DNA from: Sphingomonas sp. Leaf9
GTDB lineage: Bacteria > Pseudomonadota > Alphaproteobacteria > Sphingomonadales > Sphingomonadaceae
Assembly: GCF_001421355.1 (NCBI RefSeq)
Contig: NZ_LMKC01000002.1
Span: forward strand, 124,001 to 188,000
DNA: 64,000 nucleotides
Direction: 5' to 3'
Shown one piece after another: positions 53,672 to 62,263 of this stretch (its first letter is position 1; every line of letters starts with the position of its first letter). Below the pieces are notes generated by a model. It was not told the origin of the DNA. It saw nothing but the letters and a program-made list of their open reading frames with translations, and searched no databases. The position numbers were made by a program, and so were the translations under genes.

Positions 53672-55192
53672 TCAGCTTTCTTCGTCGTCCTGTTCCGCCT
53701 TCGACCCCTTCTGCCAGCGCGCGATCGCCGCCTTTGCGCCGTCGCGGTCGATGATCGCGATCAGTTCGGCGGCAAAGGCCGCGGTCGCGCCGCCGTGCGG
53801 GGCATAGGCGACCGGCCCCAGCACCCGCTTGGCTTCCGCCGCGCGGTCCATGTCGAGCAGCGCCCGCGCCGCTTCCATCCGCAAGCCCCGGTCCTGCGGG
53901 CCGAGCGCATGCGCGCGCAGCAACGCCGCGCGGGCATTCTCGTTCGGCACTTGGCCGGGCACCTGATAGGCCTGGTAGAACAGGCGCAGCGGTTCGGGAT
54001 CGTCATTCTCGATCCGGTTGGCGGCCAGGAACGACCGGCGGATTTCCTTCCAGCGGGCCGGATCGGTGTTGTGTGCGGCGCGGGCCTGCGCCACCTGCGC
54101 CATGCCCAGATAGACATGCGCGTCGATCGCCTGTGCATCGGCGGCGATCCCCCGGCGGGCGGCGGCTTCGGCGGCGGCATAGTTGCCGGCATCATATTCG
54201 GCCTCGGCCAGCGCGGTCTGTACCGTCGCATCCGCCGGATAGGGGGCGGCCAGACGCTGCGCCATCGGCAGCAGCTCCAGCGCGGCCTTGCGGTCGACCC
54301 CGCGCCGCGACCGGATGCGCACTGGCATCATCGCGGCTTCGGCCGGGGTCAGCGTGCGCAGCGTCACCTTGGGTTGCGGCACCGCTCCTGCAGGCATCAC
54401 CGAATAACGCAGCCCCGTGCGGGCATAGCGGGCCATGTCGCGGTCGAGCTGGCGCGGATCGCCCATCGCCGCCGCCGCCTTTGCCGGGGGCTGCCCGGCC
54501 GAGATCGCCTCCATGAACTGGCCGAGCTGCCCCCGCCGTGCCGGGTCGAGCAGCAGCATGTGCGTCAGCAGCCAGCCCCCGGCATACAGCGCCGACGAAT
54601 CGATCTTGCGCGGATCGCCGGTCAGCAGCTCGGTGGCCGAAATCGGCATGCCGTTGGCGAACTGCCGCGCGCGGTACATCGGCGGGCGGGCGATTTCGAT
54701 CGAACCGTCGTCGCGAAAGCGGGTGGGCGCAAAGAATTCGGCGAACCCTTCGACATACCATGACGGGAACGCCGATTCCGCCCAGTTCGACAGCATGAAA
54801 TGGTGGGTATATTCGTGGAAGAGCACCTCTTCGGGGTCGATGCCGTTGCCGGATCCGTTCTTCGGCACGAACGCCACCGATCCGCCGGCGCGCGGGATAT
54901 AGAAGCCGGCGACGTTGGACGACCGCGCCAGCCGCGCGATGCTGCTCATATCGCCGGTCATGTAGACGGTGACGCGGTTGGGCAACGCGATCGGCGTCGC
55001 CGGCATCTTGGTCAGCAGGCGCAGCGTCGCATCGAAGCGTTCGAGCCGCTCGGCAAAGCGCACCACGTCCTTTGCCTGGTCATCGGAATAGACGATGAAA
55101 TGGTCCGACCGCGCCTCGCGCCATTCGGCCTGCGCCACCACCGGCCAGAACGCCATGGCGCCGCACGCCAACCATTGCACCAGCCGCCGCAT
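53672..55192 (-). CDS. Periplasmic HExxH peptidase-like protein with TPR-like C-terminus
   Basis: A 506-residue protein. A signal peptide is likely (VQWLACGAMAFWPVVAQA, about 5-22). A DUF1570-like gluzincin domain has the zinc motif H126-E127-Y-T-H130 (VLFHEYTHHFMLSNW) and the downstream Glu in PSWYVEGFAEFFAPTRF (E149). The C-terminal half is helical with TPR-like repeats (ALAEAEYDAGNYAAAEAAAR, IDAHVYLGMAQVAQARAA, RAALLRAHALGPQDRGLRME). ATG 55192 gives the signal peptide; the frame opens earlier at 55279. Substrate unknown. Confidence 0.85.
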   Translation of the reverse strand: MRRLVQWLACGAMAFWPVVAQAEWREARSDHFIVYSDDQAKDVVRFAERLERFDATLRLLTKMPATPIALPNRVTVYMTGDMSSIARLARSSNVAGFYIPRAGGSVAFVPKNGSGNGIDPEEVLFHEYTHHFMLSNWAESAFPSWYVEGFAEFFAPTRFRDDGSIEIARPPMYRARQFANGMPISATELLTGDPRKIDSSALYAGGWLLTHMLLLDPARRGQLGQFMEAISAGQPPAKAAAAMGDPRQLDRDMARYARTGLRYSVMPAGAVPQPKVTLRTLTPAEAAMMPVRIRSRRGVDRKAALELLPMAQRLAAPYPADATVQTALAEAEYDAGNYAAAEAAARRGIAADAQAIDAHVYLGMAQVAQARAAHNTDPARWKEIRRSFLAANRIENDDPEPLRLFYQAYQVPGQVPNENARAALLRAHALGPQDRGLRMEAARALLDMDRAAEAKRVLGPVAYAPHGGATAAFAAELIAIIDRDGAKAAIARWQKGSKAEQDDEES

Positions 55193-55253
55193 CGTCACGC
55201 TCCCCACTACCCCTGCCGACGATGCTAACTGCTTGAATCGCCGCCGCCAAGGG

Positions 55254-57419
55254 TCAGACGAAGCTGTACGGATCGACATCCACCGCGACCCGCACCTTGG
55301 CGCCCCATTCCACCGCGTCTAGCCAGTCGCGGATCATGTCCTGCACGTCGAGGCTGCGGATCGCATGGACCAGCAGGCGGAAACGGTGCCGCCCGCGCAG
55401 CATGGCGAGCGGGGCGGGGGCGGGGCCATAGACATGGGCCCCCTCCACCTGCGGTGCGGCGCGGCCGATCGCGCGGGCGGTCGCCTCCGCCGCGCCCTTG
55501 TCCTCCGACGACACGATGATCGCGGCATAGCGGCCGAACGGCGGCACCCCGGCATCGGCGCGCGCCTCGGTCTCGGCGGCATAGAAGCTGTCGGCATCGC
55601 CGGAGATCAGCGCCTGCATCACCGGTGCATTGGGCTGGGTCGTCTGGATATAGACATGGCCGGGCTTGGTCCCGCGCCCGGCACGCCCCGCGACCTGCGC
55701 GATCTGCTGGAACGTCCGCTCGGACGCGCGCAGATCGCCGCCCTGCAACCCCAGGTCGGCGTCGATCACCCCGACACAGGTCAGGTTGGGAAAGTGATAG
55801 CCCTTCGTCACTAGCTGCGTGCCGACGACGATATCGATATCGCCCGCCTCCATCCGCCCGACGAACTCCGCCGCCTTGGCCGGGGACCAGATCGTGTCGG
55901 AGGTGACGATGGCGATCTTCGCGGTCGGCCACAGCGCGGCGGCTTCGTCGGCGATGCGCTCCACGCCGGGACCGCAGGCGACCAGCGCGTCCTCCGCATT
56001 GCATTCGGGGCACGCGCGCGGGGTCGGAATCACATGGCCGCAATGATGGCAGGACAGCCGGTGGATCAGCCGGTGCTCGACCATCCACGCGGTGCAATTG
56101 GGGCATTGGAACCGATGCCCGCACGACCGGCACAGCGTCAGCGGGGCATAGCCGCGCCGGTTGAGGAACAGAAGCGCCTGTTCCTGTCGGCTGAGCGTCT
56201 CGTCGATCGCCTTGACCAGCGGTGCCGCGATCCAGCGGCCGCGTTCGGGCGGCTGTTCGATCAGGTCGATCGCCTCGATGCTCGGCAGCTGTGCCTTGCC
56301 ATAGCGGCCGGGCAGCTTGACCTCGGTATAGCGGCCCTGCGCCACCTGTTGCCTTGTCTCGATTGCCGGGGTCGCGCTGGCGAGGATCACCGGGCATTTC
56401 TCGAACAGCCCGCGCATCACCGCCACGTCGCGGGCGTGGTAATGCACGCCCTCTTCCTGTTTGAAGCTCGTCTCGTGCGCCTCGTCGACGACGATCAGCC
56501 CCAGATCGGCATAGGGCAGGAACAGCGCTGAGCGCGCGCCGACCACGACCTTTGCCTGTCCGCTGGCGATCGCGCGCCATGCCCGGCGGCGCTGCGTGCT
56601 GCGCAGGTCGCTGTGCCACGGCACCGGCTCACAGCCGAACCGCGCGGTGAAGCGCTTGAGGAACGGTTCGGTCAGCGCGATTTCAGGCAGCAGCACCAGC
56701 ACCTGCCGGTCCTGCCGGATCGCCGCCGCCACCGCCTCGAAATACACCTCGGTCTTGCCCGATCCGGTCACGCCGTCGAGCAGGAAGGGGTGGAAGGCAT
56801 CGGCATCCACCGCCCCCGTCAGCCGGTCGGCCGCCGCCTGCTGATCGTCGGACAGCGCCGGCTGGTGATGATCGGGGTCGGGGGTAGGATAGGGCTGGTC
56901 GATATCGACCGACACCGCCTCGATCGCGCCCAGCTTCACCAGCCCCCGGATCACCGCATCGGACACGTCGGCGATCGCCGCCAGCTCGCGCACCAGCCCG
57001 CGTCGCTCGCCGATCCGCTCCAGCGCCTGTTCACGCTGCGGCGTCATCCGATCGGGCACCATGCCGGTCGCGCGATATTCGATGGCGAGCTTTGCCCCCT
57101 CCAGCGCCGAATTGGAGGCCAGGCACATGCGCAGCACGGAGGCAGGGGCGGCGAGATAATAACCCGCCGTCCACTCGACCAGCCGGCGCAAGGGCGCAGC
57201 GATAGGCGGCACGTCGGCAACGCCCAGCAGCGGGCGCAGGCGATTGTCGCCGACCTCCTCCGCCGCCAGCCGCTCGGCATCCCACACCACGCCCAGCAAC
57301 TGGCGCGGCCCAAGCGGGGCGGAGACGATCGAACCCGGCTCGACCGTCATGCCGTGCGGCACACGGTAATCGAGCGGCCCGAGTGCGGCGTTGAGCAGGA
57401 GGACGCGGGCGCGGGACAT
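55254..57419 (-). CDS. priA: PriA, primosomal replication restart helicase
   Basis: PriA (721 aa) restarts stalled replication forks. N-terminal 3' DNA-binding domain (LLNAALGPLDYRVPHGM), Walker A GVTGSGKTEVYFEAV, DEAH box (LIVVDEAHETSFKQEE), and the zinc-binding Cys array CRSCGHRFQCPNC, CHHCGHVIPTPRACPEC are complete. QVAGRAGRGTKPGHVYIQT is helicase motif VI. ATG 57419 (MSRARVLLLNAALG) is chosen over the frame start at 57455. Confidence 0.96.
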   Translation of the reverse strand: MSRARVLLLNAALGPLDYRVPHGMTVEPGSIVSAPLGPRQLLGVVWDAERLAAEEVGDNRLRPLLGVADVPPIAAPLRRLVEWTAGYYLAAPASVLRMCLASNSALEGAKLAIEYRATGMVPDRMTPQREQALERIGERRGLVRELAAIADVSDAVIRGLVKLGAIEAVSVDIDQPYPTPDPDHHQPALSDDQQAAADRLTGAVDADAFHPFLLDGVTGSGKTEVYFEAVAAAIRQDRQVLVLLPEIALTEPFLKRFTARFGCEPVPWHSDLRSTQRRRAWRAIASGQAKVVVGARSALFLPYADLGLIVVDEAHETSFKQEEGVHYHARDVAVMRGLFEKCPVILASATPAIETRQQVAQGRYTEVKLPGRYGKAQLPSIEAIDLIEQPPERGRWIAAPLVKAIDETLSRQEQALLFLNRRGYAPLTLCRSCGHRFQCPNCTAWMVEHRLIHRLSCHHCGHVIPTPRACPECNAEDALVACGPGVERIADEAAALWPTAKIAIVTSDTIWSPAKAAEFVGRMEAGDIDIVVGTQLVTKGYHFPNLTCVGVIDADLGLQGGDLRASERTFQQIAQVAGRAGRGTKPGHVYIQTTQPNAPVMQALISGDADSFYAAETEARADAGVPPFGRYAAIIVSSEDKGAAEATARAIGRAAPQVEGAHVYGPAPAPLAMLRGRHRFRLLVHAIRSLDVQDMIRDWLDAVEWGAKVRVAVDVDPYSFV

Positions 57420-57468
57420 GGAGGCGTAGATAGGGGCGCAGGCGGTCGACGTCATCCCGCACCTTCTT

Positions 57469-57496
57469 CGTCGTCCCCGCGCAGGCGGGGACGACG
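57469..57496. terminator. Hairpin between priA and the ZnuD-like receptor
   Basis: TCGTCGTCCCCGC, short loop and GCGGGGACGACGA form a long stem (13 pairs) centred near 57482. It lies just past the receptor stop (57507) on the minus strand and belongs to the CCCGC-GCAG-GCGGG palindrome family seen elsewhere in this window. Likely terminator. Confidence 0.65.
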
Positions 57497-57506
57497 ATCG
57501 GGCAGA

Positions 57507-59585
57507 TTACAGCGCCAGCCGCGCGGTCACGCGAATATCCCGCCCGGCCAGCGGCGCGTAATCCTTCAGGAAGCTGGCATGCCGGCGCGCCTCCACGTCG
57601 AAGATATTGTTCGCCGACAGCATCAGGCTGGTGTTGCTGCCCTTGCCGAACGGCTTCAGCGACACCGACGCGTTGACCATCGTATAGGCCGGCGTCGTCG
57701 TCTCCAGATCGGCCACGCGGTTCTGCCGCGTCACATGCTCGACCTCGCCGCGCACCTGTACCATCCGGCCCTGCGCCTCGATCCCGCCCAGCACGCGCAG
57801 CGGCGGGATGCGCGGGGCGGGGCCGCGATCGACGATCGTCGCGCGGGTATAATCGGCTAGGCCATCGACGTTGATCGCCGTCTCGCCAAACTTTGCGACG
57901 CGCGCCGACGCTTCCGCCTCGAACCCCCACAGCCGGGCATCGGCCTGGCTGTACTGGAACACGGGCAGGTCGTCCCGCACCGTGCCGGTGGGGTTCTCGT
58001 AGATGAAGTTGCGGAACCAGTTGTGATAGGCCGACAGGCCGAAGCTGTAGCCGTCGCCCGATCCCTTCAGCGTCGCTTCGATGCCATCGCTGATTTCCTT
58101 GGCGAAGCCCGCATTGCCGACCTCGAACGCCTGCGTCCCGGCGTGCGGGCCGTTGGCGAACAGTTCCTCGGCCGACGGCGCGCGTTCGGTGTGGCTGCCG
58201 TTGATGCCGAAGCGGAGGTGTTCGGCCAGCCCGACGCTGCCGCCGAGCGAGCCGGAGAAGCTGTCGAAGCTGCGGCGGATATTGTCGTTGCCCAGCAGGT
58301 CGTCGGCCGCGGCGCGCGCGACGGTATATTCGTACCGGCCGCCGGCTTCGGCCCGGAACGCGCCCATGTCGAACGACTGGAGCGTGAACAGGCCGAATTG
58401 CTGCGTCTCGCTCTTGGGCAGGAATTTCTCGTCGCCGACGATGTTCAGGTCGCGGATGAACATCTGTCCGCCGACCGCGCCGCGCCACCCGCCGCGCGCC
58501 GCCTGCACCAGCTCCAGCCGCGCTTCGAGCCCCTGGTTGAAGAAGCTGGTGCCGATCGCGCCGGTATCCTCGATCTCGTCATGGCGGTAATCGGCAAAGC
58601 CCGCGCGCAGGCGGATCTTTTCCAACAGCCCGCCGCCGGTATCGACCTCGGCGCGCATGTCGGCACGGGTCTGCTGGACGTGGAGCGTCACCTGCTCCGC
58701 CTCGCCGCCGTCCAGCGAATAGCGGATCGGCACGCCATAACGATTGTCGAGATGGCTGACCGAAAAGCCAAGATTGCCGGTATCGGTGACGACCGCCGCG
58801 CCGCCGGCGACCTCCCACATTTCCGACTGCGAATTGGGCAGCTTGCCGCGCAGGTCGGCCAGTTCGCGGGTCCCGGCGTCGGCGCTGGCCGCCGCCTGCG
58901 CACGCAACGGCCGCGACAGGATATAGCCGCCGGTGTCGAGGTCGTCGGTCTTGCCGTACGTGCCGTCGAGGTGGAACACGATCTTGTCGGTCACCGGCAC
59001 GTCGACCGCCGCCGACCCGCTCCGCTCGTTCGCGGCCGAGCCATAGGTCGCGATTGCATCGACATGGACCGGTTCGTCGGGCACGCGGCGCGGGATGCGG
59101 CTGTCGATCACGTTCACCACGCCGCCGATCGCCGACGACCCGAACAGCAAGGCGGACGGCCCGCGCAGCACTTCGATCCGGTCGGCGGTCAGCGGGTTGA
59201 TCGCGACGGCATGGTCGACCGAGGTGTTGGACACGTCGAAGCTGCCGATGCCGTCGGTCAGCACGCGCACACGTTCCCCCTGAAGCCCGCGCAGCACCGG
59301 GCGCGATGCGTTCGGGCCAAAGCTGGTGGCCGATACGCCCGGCTGACGGGCCAGCGTCTCGCCGATCGTCGGGCGCAGCTCGCGGGTCAGCGCCTCGCCG
59401 CTCAGCACGCTGGTGCCCGACAGGATGTCGGCCTGGTTGCGCTGATACGGGGCGGTGACGATGATCTCGGGCGGGGCTTCGCTATGATAGCCGTCGGTGG
59501 CCGGGGCCGGCGTGCTGCTCTGGGCAAAGGCGGCGGCGGGCAGGACCAGGGCAGTGGTCGACAGCCACAGGGCGGGACGGAACAT
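57507..59585 (-). CDS. TonB-dependent receptor, ZnuD-like
   Basis: A 692-residue outer-membrane receptor. Signal peptide 1-21 (FRPALWLSTTALVLPAAAFA); EIIVTAPYQRNQADILSG then the plug domain (RPTIGETLARQPGVSATSFG, RPVLRGLQGERVRVLTDGIG, then FDVSNTSVDHAVAINPL). This plug resembles zinc receptors of the ZnuD type. The barrel ends AGRDIRVTARLAL. A possible zinc-uptake regulator (Zur) box sits 45 bases upstream of the start, which supports zinc as substrate. ATG 59585 has GGAG 10 bases upstream. Heme or another metal remains possible. Confidence 0.82.
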   Translation of the reverse strand: MFRPALWLSTTALVLPAAAFAQSSTPAPATDGYHSEAPPEIIVTAPYQRNQADILSGTSVLSGEALTRELRPTIGETLARQPGVSATSFGPNASRPVLRGLQGERVRVLTDGIGSFDVSNTSVDHAVAINPLTADRIEVLRGPSALLFGSSAIGGVVNVIDSRIPRRVPDEPVHVDAIATYGSAANERSGSAAVDVPVTDKIVFHLDGTYGKTDDLDTGGYILSRPLRAQAAASADAGTRELADLRGKLPNSQSEMWEVAGGAAVVTDTGNLGFSVSHLDNRYGVPIRYSLDGGEAEQVTLHVQQTRADMRAEVDTGGGLLEKIRLRAGFADYRHDEIEDTGAIGTSFFNQGLEARLELVQAARGGWRGAVGGQMFIRDLNIVGDEKFLPKSETQQFGLFTLQSFDMGAFRAEAGGRYEYTVARAAADDLLGNDNIRRSFDSFSGSLGGSVGLAEHLRFGINGSHTERAPSAEELFANGPHAGTQAFEVGNAGFAKEISDGIEATLKGSGDGYSFGLSAYHNWFRNFIYENPTGTVRDDLPVFQYSQADARLWGFEAEASARVAKFGETAINVDGLADYTRATIVDRGPAPRIPPLRVLGGIEAQGRMVQVRGEVEHVTRQNRVADLETTTPAYTMVNASVSLKPFGKGSNTSLMLSANNIFDVEARRHASFLKDYAPLAGRDIRVTARLAL

Positions 59586-59629
59586 GGGGCAGGAACTCCG
59601 GTTTACGACGACTCGATGCGGTAGCGTAA

Positions 59630-59643
59630 TATGATACAACATA
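59630..59643. promoter_or_regulatory. Possible Zur operator upstream of the ZnuD-like receptor
   Basis: TATGATACAACATA is a near-palindrome that differs at two positions from TATGTTATAACATA, the kind of AT-rich palindrome bound by Zur in alphaproteobacteria. It stands out as the only AT-rich stretch in a GC-rich gap and lies 45 bases before the receptor ATG. Confidence 0.4.
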
Positions 59644-59746
59644 CCACTGCCTTTGTGCGGCGCAGCGGCGGGTGGAGCCGGCACTGCCGGACCGGGCGCC
59701 GGGCATCGGGTTGCAAGCCCTTGCTTTTCCGGCGAAGGTCGCGCCC

Positions 59747-60574
59747 ATGACGCGCCAGACCCCCGCACCGCCCGCCGAACCCGTTGCCGATGCCGAAGGT
59801 GCCGACGTTGCCGATGACCGCCGCTACCGCGCGCCTGCGCTGGAAAAGGGGCTGGATATCCTCGAGCTGCTGGCCGGGGTCACCGCGCCGCTGACGCTGA
59901 CGCAGATCGTGCAGCGGCTGGGCCGGTCGCATGGCGAATTGTTCCGCATGGTTCAGGTGCTGGAATATCGCGGCTATCTGACGACCGAGGCGGGGGGCGA
60001 CGGCTATACGCTTAGCGACCGGCTGTTCTCGCTCGGCATGAACCAGCCGCGCACGCGCTATCTGATCGAGGTCGCGTTGCCCGAAATGCGGCAGCTCGCG
60101 CAGGAAACCGGTCAGTCGTGCCACGTCGCGGTCCATACCATGGGCGACATGGCGGTGATCGCACGGATGGAATCGGCCGACCAGCTCGGCTTCTCGGTGC
60201 GGGTCGGCTATCGTAGGCCGCTGTTGCAGGCGGCGTCGGGCGTCGTCCTCTACGCCTTTCAGCCCGACGACGTGCGCGCGCGCTGGGAAGCGATGCTCGA
60301 TCCCGTGCCGACGCCCGAAGCGCTGGCGGCGTTCCGCGCCCATGCCGAAGAGGTGCGCGCGACGGGCATCGAACGCATCCCCAGCCGCTTTGTCAGCGGC
60401 GTCACCGACCTGTCGGCCCCGATCCTGCGCGGGCGCGGCGCGGCGGCGGCGCTGACCATGCCCTATCTGTCGAAGCTGGGCGAGGTCGACAGCATCGACG
60501 CGGCGGCAGCGGCGGTGCAGGCGGCGGCGCGGCGCATTTCGGACCAGCTGGTCGACGACGACCATCATCCGTGA
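59747..60574 (+). CDS. IclR-family transcriptional regulator
   Basis: A 275-residue regulator. The winged helix is at about residues 25-85 (APALEKGLDILELLAGVTAP, LTLTQIVQRLGRSHGELFRM, VQVLEYRGYLTTEAGGDGYT), and the C-terminal effector domain at about 100-265 (VALPEMRQLAQETGQSCHVA, RRPLLQAASGVVLYAFQPDD, SRFVSGVTDLSAPILRGRGA). A Pro/Ala-rich 25-residue extension precedes the helix. ATG 59747 is chosen; the frame opens earlier at 59672. It is divergent from the receptor and is followed by L-fuconate dehydratase, its probable target. Confidence 0.88.
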   Translation: MTRQTPAPPAEPVADAEGADVADDRRYRAPALEKGLDILELLAGVTAPLTLTQIVQRLGRSHGELFRMVQVLEYRGYLTTEAGGDGYTLSDRLFSLGMNQPRTRYLIEVALPEMRQLAQETGQSCHVAVHTMGDMAVIARMESADQLGFSVRVGYRRPLLQAASGVVLYAFQPDDVRARWEAMLDPVPTPEALAAFRAHAEEVRATGIERIPSRFVSGVTDLSAPILRGRGAAAALTMPYLSKLGEVDSIDAAAAAVQAAARRISDQLVDDDHHP

Positions 60575-60619
60575 AGTATACGCGGCGACCCGCGCTTTGC
60601 GGTTGCAAGAAAAATCCTG

Positions 60620-60631
60620 TTCAAATATGAA
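60620..60631. promoter_or_regulatory. Candidate IclR operator upstream of fuconate dehydratase
   Basis: TTCAAATATGAA is an imperfect palindrome (half-sites TTCA/TGAA, two mismatches) in the gap between the IclR gene and the dehydratase. IclR proteins bind short AT-rich palindromes near their targets. Support is positional only. Confidence 0.35.
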
Positions 60632-60707
60632 AACGTCACGGCGTCGGGGTTGACGACCGGAACGGGGCGGATCGATCATGTACGGGCGGCCCGCATGGGG
60701 GCTGCGC

Positions 60708-61991
60708 ATGACGATCATCACCCGGCTATCGGTGCACGACATCCGGTTTCCGACCTCCGCCTTTCTGGACGGATCGGACGCCATGAATCCGGAACCGGAT
60801 TATTCGGCGGCCTATTGCATCCTCGAAACCGATTCGCCGGACCTTGAAGGGCACGGCCTGACCTTCACCATCGGGCGCGGCAACGACCTGTGCTGCGCGG
60901 CGATCGCGACGCTGGCGCTGCTGGTCGAGGGGCTGTCGCTCGACGAGATCCGTCGCGACGGGGCGGGGTTCTGGCGGCGGATCACCGGCGACAGCCAGCT
61001 GCGCTGGGTCGGCCCGGAAAAGGGGATCATCCACCTCGCCACCGGCGCGGTCGTCAACGCGGTGTGGGACCTGCTGGCGAAGGCGGCGGGCCTGCCGCTG
61101 TGGGACTATATCGGATCGATGAGCCCGGCGGAGATCGTCGGCCTGATCGATTTCCGCTACATGACCGACTGCATCACCCCCGACGAAGCGCTCGCGCTGC
61201 TGGAGGAGCGGGCGATCGGCAAGGGCGAACGGCGCACCACGCTGCTGGCGGAGGGTTATCCTGCCTACACCACCTCGCCCGGCTGGCTCGGCTATTCGGA
61301 TGAAAAGCTGGTGCGGCTGTGCAAGGAAGCGGTGGCCGACGGCTTTACGCACATCAAGCTGAAGGTCGGTGGCGATCCCGAAAACGATCGCCGCCGCGTG
61401 GCGCTGGCGCGCGAGACGGTCGGGCCGGACATCGACCTGATGATCGACGCGAACCAGGTGTGGGAGGTCGATCAGGCGATCGCCCGCGTCAACGACCTCG
61501 CCTTCGCCCGCCCGCGCTTCATCGAGGAACCGACCTCGCCCGACGACGTCGAGGGGCACCGGGCCATTCGCGAAGGTGTGCGTCCGGTACAGGTCGCCAC
61601 CGGCGAGATGTGCCAGAACCGCATCGTCTTCAAACAGTTCATCATGCGCCACGCCCTCGACGTGGTGCAGATCGATGCCTGTCGCCTGGGCGGCGTGAAC
61701 GAGGTGCTGGCGGTGTTGCTGATGGCCGCGAAATATCACCTCGCCGTCTGGCCGCATGCCGGCGGCGTCGGCCTGTGCGAATATGTCCAGCACCTGTCGA
61801 TGATCGACTATCTGTGCTTTTCGGGCGTGAAGCACGAACGCGCGGCCGAATTCGTCGATCACCTCCACGAACACTTCCTCGACCCGTGCGTGGTCGAAAA
61901 CGGCGCGTACCGCGCGCCGTCGCGGCCGGGCTATTCGATCGAGATGAAGCCGGAATCGCGCGAGGCGCATCGCTGGACCGGTGGTCGCTGA
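60708..61991 (+). CDS. L-fuconate dehydratase
   Basis: A 427-residue enolase-superfamily enzyme that dehydrates L-fuconate to 2-keto-3-deoxy-L-fuconate in L-fucose breakdown. Active-site residues fall where expected for the fuconate dehydratase subgroup: K217 and K219 (GFTHIKLKVG), metal ligands D248 (MIDANQVWEV), E274 (FIEEPTSPDD) and E300 (VATGEMCQNR), D323 (QIDACRLGG), H350 (AVWPHAGGV) and E381 near the end. ATG 60708 is chosen (MTIITRLSVHDIRFPTS). No other fucose genes are adjacent, so the pathway is presumably completed elsewhere. Confidence 0.9.
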   Translation: MTIITRLSVHDIRFPTSAFLDGSDAMNPEPDYSAAYCILETDSPDLEGHGLTFTIGRGNDLCCAAIATLALLVEGLSLDEIRRDGAGFWRRITGDSQLRWVGPEKGIIHLATGAVVNAVWDLLAKAAGLPLWDYIGSMSPAEIVGLIDFRYMTDCITPDEALALLEERAIGKGERRTTLLAEGYPAYTTSPGWLGYSDEKLVRLCKEAVADGFTHIKLKVGGDPENDRRRVALARETVGPDIDLMIDANQVWEVDQAIARVNDLAFARPRFIEEPTSPDDVEGHRAIREGVRPVQVATGEMCQNRIVFKQFIMRHALDVVQIDACRLGGVNEVLAVLLMAAKYHLAVWPHAGGVGLCEYVQHLSMIDYLCFSGVKHERAAEFVDHLHEHFLDPCVVENGAYRAPSRPGYSIEMKPESREAHRWTGGR

Positions 61992-62012
61992 ACGGTTTCA
62001 AAAGCCCTTCAT

Positions 62013-62096
62013 CGTCACCCCGGGCTTGACCCGGGGTCCCGCTTCTCGACCACGCCTGAAGAAGAAGCGGGACCCCGGATCAAGTCCGGGGTGACG
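62013..62096. repeat. Inverted repeat of the CGTCACCCCGG...CCGGGGTGACG family
   Basis: The left arm (62013-62046, CGTCACCCCGGGCTTGACC...) and right arm (62063-62096, ...CAAGTCCGGGGTGACG) pair almost completely over 34 positions. It is the best copy of the family also seen at 46006. It lies downstream of the dehydratase and upstream of the RND genes and may act as a terminator. Confidence 0.75.
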
Positions 62097-62263
62097 AGAT
62101 GGCGGTTCGGACGCATCTCTGCGAAACCCGCGACAATTTGCGACAACCTTCGCATTGCGCCATTCGATGCGACGCGTATGAAATCGGCACCGAAACTTAT
62201 CGATGCGCTGGCAGTTATGCGTCGGCGCATTCGCGCCGTTTTCCTGTGCAAAGGTTGCCGCCC
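62097..62263. other. Region upstream of the RND adaptor
   Basis: No convincing gene, although an open frame in phase with the adaptor runs through it from 62099. The residues it would encode (Cys/Arg/His-rich) are unlike a signal peptide. No regulator gene (TetR or similar) lies next to the pump, and no clear operator is visible. Confidence 0.4.
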
